Origin: Pyrenochaeta sp. MPI-SDFR-AT-0127
Lineage: Eukaryota; Ascomycota; Dothideomycetes; Pleosporales; Cucurbitariaceae
Assembly: GCA_020747015.1 (NCBI GenBank)
Contig: JAGTJM010000149.1
Span: 1 to 23,638 of the forward strand
Length of the DNA: 23,638 bases
Direction: 5' to 3'
Of this stretch, positions 19,285 through 23,638 are shown in pieces (the stretch's first letter is position 1; each line of letters opens with the position of its first letter). The notes below the pieces were generated by a model. The model was not told the origin of the DNA and searched no databases. It worked only from the letters and a program-made list of their open reading frames with translations. A program made the translations under genes and the position numbers.

Positions 19285-20843
19285 CTTGGTAGAAAACATG
19301 CTGAGAGCGGTAGATGCGCACTGGAGAGAGTGTTGGGTATATGGCAGAAGTAGAACAATGAAGCCCATCCAGACAAAACGGTATCCAAAGAGTATAGTTA
19401 CAGAAAATAAGAAGTTGCGTCATGCATTGATGATGAGGTTGCGCTGGCTAGTGTCTTCAGGGTAGTTACCAAAGACAAATCGATAGAGCTCGCGTACCCA
19501 TTTGAATTGCTCACTGCGAGCCAACCACTGCACTGACGCCCTATCTCGAGAGCTGTTAGTCTGCGAAGCGGTTGTGTATGCACAGTCCGTAGCGTTGGAT
19601 CTACCAGCACAAGCTTTCTATAGCTTTCGAATAATTGGCTTTGCCAAGGTATCGTCCCAAAGCTGTTGGAGGGTAGTGCGCGTATGAAGTCGGGGAGTGG
19701 AACCTGACGGTTGTAACCAGTATTGATTGCTGCTTTTATAATGAGCCTTTTAGGCGGATGAGATTGGGGTCCTCTCGACCTGCAGTTGCCGTGGAGGAGG
19801 TATGTGCTGAAGCGTCGGAATATGTCGAGAGGTTAGAAGACGCAGATGACCACCGGTCGTGGGTCCGCGTCATACCGGCTTCTGGCCCAGAACAAGGATG
19901 TTTGGTACGTTGGGTTCATCAGCAGGTGAGAATTCTTCTCGATCATCGAAAATGGTTGTCGGTGTTTCTGGATGCATTGGAGTGGCCATCCTAGACGATA
20001 TGGCAGAGTGATATGAGTCGTTCACACTGGAGGACCGTCCAGACCGTTCAGAATATGCGATTTGGGAGTGGGACTGTGACACAGAAGTAGGGCCGGCGGA
20101 GAAGGCGTATTGTGTTGGTCGCGGAGTCCCGCGGTCTGGTCGCACTTGGGTCCATCCTTCGCGGAATAAGTCGCACAACTCCCAGCATGCTTGTATTGCG
20201 GAGCCCAGGAGTTCTTCGTCAGCAGGCTTGCCATCACGGCTATTCTGGCGAAGACTAAAAAGCATCTCTGCCAACGACCAGCATGCATGCAACAGCGAGT
20301 CGGTCTCTTCAGGAAGAGAGGTTCGTTGCTTCATCAGTCGATGGCACAAGGTTAGGTAAAAGTCAAGTGTGCGTTCGCGGAAAGTTCGGGAGTGTGCGAT
20401 GTGGGCATTATAGAGATGATTATTGGTTCGAAACTGACCTGAGGAAGATCGGATGCTCATATCCGCTGTCGACGTCAAAGAGCGCCTGGCAGAAGTTCGA
20501 CAAAGCTCACGTTGGCTTGATCTGCGCCGATGGATTCTCTGCTCTCGTAGAGTTTTGACACAATCGCCAACAGTTCATGCGTGTCCTGTATGTCGGCTCG
20601 TCCACCAGAATAGTAGAACTTCGCTGGCGATGATGCTGGTCGCTTTGCGAGTGAGTTGCACAGTGTCCAGCACTCGTCAGGGCGCTTTTAAGGGCAGGAC
20701 CTCCTTTTCGATCGTTGATTCCGTGGCGCTGACCATTGTCTGCGTGCCATCGAGCAGACTCTCGTCGTGAGACTGTGAAGATTGACTATCGTCTTGGTCG
20801 ATGATGAGGAGCTTGCGAAGATTTGTGGGGGCGTTATCATGTA

Positions 20844-20899
20844 CTCTGCTATATTAGGCAGATTAGTAGGCGCAAATTGTTCAAGGCTCGACTACGTAC
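20844..20899 (-). other. Intron of the unknown conserved gene
   Basis: GTACGT donor, branch-like CCTACTAATC and an acceptor at either ATATAG (51 bp) or AGCAGAG (56 bp). Only the 56-bp version keeps the frame from SVNLA to HDNAPTNLRKLL, so I prefer it. Confidence 0.55.
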
Positions 20900-21359
20900 C
20901 GGCAAGATTGACGCTCATGCGGACGCTGCGGCGCTTGATATCCTCTTCATAGTCTTGGCGGGTTTGAGCGCGAGGGGTGCTGCGATCTGGGGGGCCGGAC
21001 GTGACTGCAGTGTCGATTGGAGTTGTGAAAGCCGAGGATTGCTGTACATGTTCAGCTTCCACTGCTCGAGTCAGAGCAACATGCGCAGGACGAACCTTTT
21101 CATCCACGTCAGGGATCATGTTTGCTTCAGGTGTCGAAGGAGACTCGACCGGTGCTGTCAGATGTGTTGACATTCGAGGACGCTGCCGACATGCTCGCTC
21201 GATTCTGGCCTGAATGTCAGCACCTATGTTGTGCAACGATGATGGGGGCGACACATACAAACTGTTTGAAGTGGGCAGGCGCGTGGATAACGGAAGGTGG
21301 AGCATCGTCCGAGTTGCCCTGGTGCGCACAGAAACACTCGTGTCGAGCTTGTAGGGCTG

Positions 21360-21453
21360 CTGGAGGTTAGCGGGCAGTGTGCGGGCATCTCTGGAAGAGG
21401 GAGGAGGAGGAGGAGGAGGAGGAGGAGGAGGAGGAGGAGGCTCTTCGCCGTAC
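21360..21453 (-). other. Intron carrying a trinucleotide repeat tract
   Basis: On the minus strand the donor GTACGG, a (TCC)n tract, the branch-like CGCTAAC and the acceptor CTCCAG give a 94-bp intron that joins SQDSQAK to QPYKLDTSVS without changing frame. The repeat would serve as an unusually long pyrimidine tract. Confidence 0.65.
21400..21440. repeat. (GGA)n microsatellite
   Basis: About 13 uninterrupted GGA units on the plus strand, read as TCC on the minus strand. Open frames here (poly-Glu, poly-Gly, poly-Arg) are artefacts of the repeat. By the splice sites above it lies in an intron. Confidence 0.95.
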
Positions 21454-21564
21454 CTTGGCCTGGCTGTCCTGGCTCGCGGGGCTCACAATGTCGTCAGTGG
21501 CCGGCGAGGTGATGTCGCTCATGGCGTCGTCGCTGATGTGGTTTACCTGGGCGTCGTCTTCAAT

Positions 21565-21617
21565 CTGTAGTAAGGGTCAGCCGCACGTGTGGGTGTGGTG
21601 TGCACGATGGCATGTAC
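21565..21617 (-). other. First intron of the unknown conserved gene
   Basis: On the minus strand ACAGAG is followed by GTACAT. A GCTGAC branch-like site and the acceptor TACTACAG close a 53-bp intron. Splicing joins HTDHTE to IEDDAQVNHI in frame. Confidence 0.7.
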
Positions 21618-21876
21618 CTCTGTGTGGTCGGTATGGACGGTGCCATTGCTGTCGACGGGCGAGGGGTCAACCGTGGCTGGGTAGGGACTGGGTGGGGGTG
21701 AAGGTGGTCGGACGTGTTTGAGGATCTTGTCGAGTCCATTAGCTTTGGGCTTTCAGCGACTTTGTCAGGCGGTCGCACCTATTTGAAAAGACGTGGGCAA
21801 AGTTGGCGGGCGAGCTGGGCGAGTCGGTGTAGGGACTGAAGGCTGACATGGACTTGAGGCCGCTCGGCGACGGCAT

Positions 21877-22708
21877 CAGTTGGGTCGCGGTGGCCATGCC
21901 TCAGGCTGCCTCGAAGCAGGCGCAATGGGGGGGTGCTGGGCCACGGCTGCGGCGCGGTGAAGGGCTCCGCGAGCAGACTGTCCGCCTTGCGCAGACGAAT
22001 CAGCAGGGAGAGGTGCGGCGCGAGGTGAGGGTTGCAAGCGCGGGCAGCTGTTCAAGGGAGGGGGACGGGGAAGGGGGCTTATAGCAGGCCAGCTGCAGCG
22101 GAGAGGCTCAACACGGTCAACAAGGGCGTGAGCGGCGTGGGGAGCGTGTTTTTGTTTCGACTGGCGACGCTGCGTCTTGGTGAGTCGAGCAACCAGAGCA
22201 GAGCAGCCGTGCAGCAGCGCACTTGTTGGCGTGGTTGCGTCTGGTCGCCAATGCACGTTAAGCGCCCATGACCCTGGCCCGGCACGCTAGAGGCGGGCAG
22301 CCTGAGTATCCCGCATCCAGCTACACAGTTGCTGGGTCTGCTAGACGACAGCCACTGCGCTGCAATTGACTTTGGCCCCAATCCCGCTGTGCCGCCCACT
22401 CGTCAATTGGCGACGGGCCCTCGCGTCTGGCAATGGGGGGAACGGTGCACTGATGCTGCACTGCTGCTGCCTCGGCCAAGCTCAGGCATCCCTCTCCCCC
22501 GCCCAGCCCAGCGCTGCCTGCAGCCTCAACCACTGAGGCACCACCTCCCCCTACCCACATTGCCTCAACCACCGCCGTTCCCATCATGTGCACAGAGAGA
22601 CTGTCCTCGTCCTGCACAGGGCAGCAGCTGTTTGCCGGTTTGACTGTTTGCGAATGTCTGCGAAACTCGCGTTCCACGTTACCCTGTACACGGCAATCAA
22701 CCGTCTCC

Positions 22709-22744
<36 letters not shown>

Positions 22745-23330
22745 GTGACCATGTGGCATAGGCCACAGGCGTCTGTTTGCTAATCTTGGGCGATCGTCGC
22801 GCATTCGCCCGCTAGCTCATCTCCGCATGGTCAATCTTTCGACCCTCTCCACCCACTACCATGCGCTCGGATCACTATAGTCGTCTGTCCACCTCATCTC
22901 AAGGCACAGGTCACCACCCGTATGTTTGTCCAGCCGTGTCTCTTACGTTGCATGGCTTTTCGGTAGTTCCATTGCCTTCCTTCCAGGCGGCTTCCACATG
23001 ATCTTTTTTTTCTTCTTGTCTGAATAGAGTTGGTGCCCTGGCCCTGGCTGTGCCGCTTCCTAACAGGTGTCATGGCGCCGGCAAGGAAATTGACCATTGT
23101 CCGGCCGGCATGATGGACAGCAGGCCGCAGCAGCACAGCCCGTCATCAAGAAACACCCGCGTCAATTGATTCAAGATATCATCAGCACGCCTTTAGCAAA
23201 CACTCTCTCGAGGGCGGATCTGGACTGGGTCAAGGCCGTCTAAGCTTCAAGCATCAAACTCCTCTCGAAGCCGGTCCAAAGCTACCTCCCATCTTACTTG
23301 CCACACGCTTCCTTCTGACACTGCCCTTAG
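21877..23330. other. GC-rich intergenic region, probable 5' UTR and promoter DNA
   Basis: Upstream of the minus-strand ATG at 21876 lie about 1.4 kb with no recognisable protein on either strand. Composition is C/T-rich on the plus strand in places (22490-22580) and includes a CT microsatellite. It likely holds the 5' UTR and promoter of the minus-strand gene, and perhaps of a plus-strand gene starting near the right edge. Open frames here are low-complexity and unconvincing. Confidence 0.5.
22710..22740. repeat. (CT)n microsatellite
   Basis: Fifteen CT units follow CCAG. On the minus strand they give an Arg-Glu repeat in two open frames, which I regard as spurious. CT-rich tracts are common in fungal promoters. 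Confidence 0.95.
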
Positions 23331-23638
23331 CATCGACTAAAATCCGCCCCGCGCCCACTCGAGGGGCGCTTATTGTCGTCACGTCAATGGCAAGCATTTC
23401 CACCAACAACGGCACCTATACCTTTTCTAGTGAACCAGACACAAACTTCGAACCAAAACCACGTGAATTGTCCCATCAGCAAGGTCTTGGGGCGTCCACT
23501 ACCGACGCCATGGTACATTGGCGGAAGCGCGCGTCTTCGAATATCGTCGATCGCCCAAACGTCGGAGATTATCAAGTCCACTTTGAGGCTTCATGATGCA
23601 CAGAGCAGAGCACTCAAAAACCGTGCCGTAGCCTCAGA
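23331..23638 (+). CDS. Possible internal exon of unknown gene, running off the right edge
   Basis: A frame without stops begins right after a good acceptor site (CTTCTGACACTGCCCTTAG, with CTGAC as branch point) and stays open for about 102 codons to the window end. It contains SKVLGRPLPTPWYIGGSARL and TLRLHDAQSRALKNRAVAS and has no Met near its start, so an upstream exon would be needed; I did not find one. Two other frames over the same DNA are also open: plus 23387-23596, starting MASISTNNGTYTF and ending YQVHFEAS, and minus 23384-23581. Which is real, if any, cannot be decided by eye. Confidence 0.28.

Larger units (their letters stand above)
19285..21876 (-). pseudogene. Conserved ascomycete protein of unknown function, multi-exon, frame-disrupted
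   Basis: ATG at 21876 gives MPSPSGLKSMSAFSPYTDSP, an N-terminus I associate from memory with a family of hypothetical ascomycete proteins. Exon 1 (with SPPPSPYPATVDPSPVDSNG) is followed by intron 21565-21617, exon 2 (21454-21564), intron 21360-21453, exon 3 (to 20900, KRRSVRMSVNLA), intron about 20844-20899, then APTNLRKLLIIDQDDSQ, DECWTLCNSLAKRP, LLAIVSKLYESRE, IRSSSGQFRTNNHLYNAHIA, FYLTLCHRLMKQRTSLPEET, LLGSAIQACWELCDLFREGW, PETPTTIFDD, VPNILVLG, NTGYNRQVPLPDFIRALPS, WVRELYRFVFGNYPEDTSQR. The frame must shift near 21745, 20685, 20480, 19748 and 19540, and TGA 19420-19422 interrupts the tail. Composition: Ser/Pro-rich N-terminal half (probably disordered), helical C-terminal half. No enzyme motif, signal peptide or membrane anchor is evident before the last hydrophobic segment (19420-19290). 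Either a recent pseudogene or assembly indels. Confidence 0.7.

Noticed and set aside
19870..20478. A stand-alone 202-residue protein on the minus strand
   Set aside because: Conserved text continues on both sides in other frames, and its start would be a TTG inside the coding sequence; it is a piece of the larger gene.
21297..21721. Open frames with poly-Arg, poly-Glu and poly-Gly on the plus strand
   Set aside because: They are the three translations of the GGA microsatellite, antisense to a spliced gene with good splice sites.
22321..22783. Arg-Glu repeat and Ser-Leu repeat proteins
   Set aside because: Both strands are open only because of the CT repeat; neighbouring text is low-complexity and shows no domain.

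Overview
The window looks like a filamentous ascomycete chromosome (Pezizomycotina; a Dothideomycete would fit, but this is inference). It is two-compartment DNA. Positions 1 to about 14,614 are extremely AT-rich, TpA-rich and packed with transposon remains whose Gln, Arg and Trp codons have become TAA/TAG, as expected of repeat-induced point mutation (RIP). Positions 14,615 to 23,638 have normal fungal base composition, short introns and gene remnants. I see no prokaryotic feature and no complete, uninterrupted host gene.

Repeat compartment, left to right. A RIP-degraded Ty1/copia pol lies on the minus strand (1-2124, 'Copia-B'). It is interrupted by a solo LTR of a second family ('Copia-A'; 2130-2717, inverted, with a perfect 5-bp target duplication ATTAC). 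After a 56-bp spacer comes a full-length Copia-A (2774-9748), with paired LTRs, a half-tRNA primer site, Gag, protease, integrase, reverse transcriptase and RNase H in order, and a polypurine tract. It carries only a few lesions. Next is an unrecognised minus-strand reading frame (about 9749-11640) whose stops are almost all TAA/TAG. A Ty3/gypsy gag-pol relic on the plus strand (about 12000-14320) follows and is cut off by a 5'-truncated Copia-A LTR (14321-14614).

Gene compartment. The boundary falls inside a broken gene. On the minus strand (14615-about 15815) is a pseudogene for the E2 subunit of 2-oxoglutarate dehydrogenase (KGD2-like). Head-to-head with it on the plus strand (about 15870-18373) is a pseudogene for the E1 subunit (KGD1-like). 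Both lack their N-terminal coding regions at the junction, so two partner subunits of one mitochondrial complex decay side by side. KGD1 also carries a short AT-rich insertion flanked by an 8-bp direct repeat. Convergent with KGD1, on the minus strand (about 19285-21876), is a multi-exon gene for a conserved ascomycete protein of unknown function. Its protein is readable nearly throughout but jumps frame at least five times, most often at or beside short homopolymers, so it is either a young pseudogene or a gene hit by sequence errors. The rest (21877-23638) is GC-rich upstream DNA with microsatellites and, at the right edge, a possible exon on the plus strand.

I found no convincing new multi-gene system. 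The points most worth checking are the KGD1/KGD2 head-to-head pseudogene pair, the Copia-A family whose proteins stay readable in RIP-like composition, the 588-bp LTR palindrome, and the unidentified minus-strand protein relic.
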